Shown here: positions 27,251 to 27,773 of the stretch, in pieces | Numbering within the stretch: position 1 is the first letter of the stretch | How the letters are laid out: every line of letters starts with the position of its first letter | NCBI GenBank assembly: GCA_009801085.1 | Contig: VNWV01000065.1 | Location: 1-27,773 of the forward strand | DNA length: 27,773 nt | Reading direction: 5' to 3' | Source: Lasiodiplodia sp. COLG20 | Taxonomy: Eukaryota > Ascomycota > Dothideomycetes > Botryosphaeriales > Botryosphaeriaceae | The notes under the pieces: model-generated | Database searches by the model: none | Told to the model about the DNA's origin: nothing | The model's input: only the letters and a program-made list of their open reading frames with translations | Translations under genes and position numbers: made by a program

Positions 27251-27773
27251 CACACGGCCAAGGCTCCGGATAGGGTCCGAAACGCATGGGAACGTTTTAA
27301 CCTAGATGCGAATTACTAGGGATGGTGAGAATTACCAAAACGAGACTTCGGTCTTGGGGTAGAATACTTACATTATTTTCAAATTATGGGTCGAAATTAA
27401 GAAGGTTAAACACAGTTCTACTCCCAAGTATAGAGCTCCCTATCTTTTATGTAACTATGGTTATCACGTCAAGGCCGCAACGCTAAGAGCTGTACCGCCC
27501 ACCATCTATAAGTAAGCAAAACTACATTATAATGGTTAAATGGATGTGCTTATGTTGGATTTGTGCGAGTAGACAGTGAATTAGCAGAAGCTACTGAAGA
27601 GTAAAGCCAGTGGTGGGGGAGAGTTCCCTTAAGCTACAGTTCTTGGCCAGTGCGTAGCGGATAAGGCAACAAGGCATAAAGTTCGACAGCTTGTGTCAGA
27701 CAGCGTTATCTTTTGCAAACGCTTTTACTCATTGTGAGCAAATATCTTTATTCAACACCACGATTATTATCTA
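27251..27773. other. AT-rich right edge, nothing coding
   Basis: AT-rich sequence with stops in every frame and no recognised ends of an element. It probably belongs to the same degraded transposon block as the transposase relic. The low GC fits repeat-induced point mutation, though I have not counted dinucleotides. Confidence 0.4.

Noticed and set aside
26612..27314. Direct repeat CTAGATGCGAATT at 26612 and 27302, which could mark the ends of an inserted element
   Set aside because: A few 13-bp pairs are expected by chance in a window this long, and no inverted ends or matching structure accompany the repeats.
1..27773. CRISPR array, rRNA, tRNA, or a secondary-metabolite cluster
   Set aside because: No regular spaced repeats, no conserved rRNA or tRNA T-loop context, and no synthase, P450 or transporter genes were seen.

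Overview
The window looks like chromosomal DNA of a filamentous ascomycete (Pezizomycotina). Genes are small, lie on both strands, and can be read through only by removing short GT-AG introns, mostly 36-74 nt, many with CTAAC/CTGAC-like branch sites. Several families are typical of these fungi: an LPMO-like DUF7492 secreted protein, an F-box-like protein with the FRFL-LPAE-RN-IYE opening, a kinase-like protein, and a pogo/Fot1-type transposase relic. No rRNA, tRNA or CRISPR was recognised. All gene models were spliced by eye from the sequence. Many products belong to no family I can name.

Left part (1-9.1 kb): a 265-aa protein of unknown function (970-1767 +); a two-exon 399-aa unknown (3180-1860 -); a four-exon 161-aa unknown (4181-3548 -); a four- or five-exon protein with an eight-cysteine zinc-binding-like module (6195-4517 -); then, across a shared promoter holding a perfect 40-bp palindrome, a four-exon 420-aa unknown (6762-8173 +). 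The last gene is tail-to-tail with a two-exon 189-aa gene (8790-8176 -), with only 2 nt between the stops.

Middle (9.1-16 kb): an F-box-like frame with no ATG (9804-9133 -) overlaps out of frame the end of a degenerate kinase-like protein (10801-9704 -). A proline-rich repeat protein follows (11907-11226 -), then 2.2 kb with no convincing gene, an acidic three-exon protein (14115-14879 +) and a coiled-coil protein (15501-15016 -).

Right part (16-25.5 kb): the secreted LPMO-like protein (16028-16879 +); a multi-exon gene with a duplicated intron and an acidic minisatellite (18102-16935 -); a two-exon gene whose second exon contains no usable start codon (18882-19463 +); a 644-aa PPxY protein with a long leader (21485-23419 +); a three-exon, possibly mitochondrial protein (23657-24249 +); an intronless Doc/Fic-type protein (24750-24307 -); and a small PPxY protein (25472-25047 -). 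The last 2.3 kb is gene-poor. It switches from GC-rich, repeat-rich sequence to AT-rich sequence carrying a broken pogo-type transposase fragment.

No pathway or biosynthetic cluster links these genes. The window reads as a lineage-specific, partly decaying region rich in orphan genes. Most worth following up are the 40-bp palindrome, the kinase-like/F-box-like overlapping frames, the standalone eukaryotic Doc protein and the tandemly duplicated intron.
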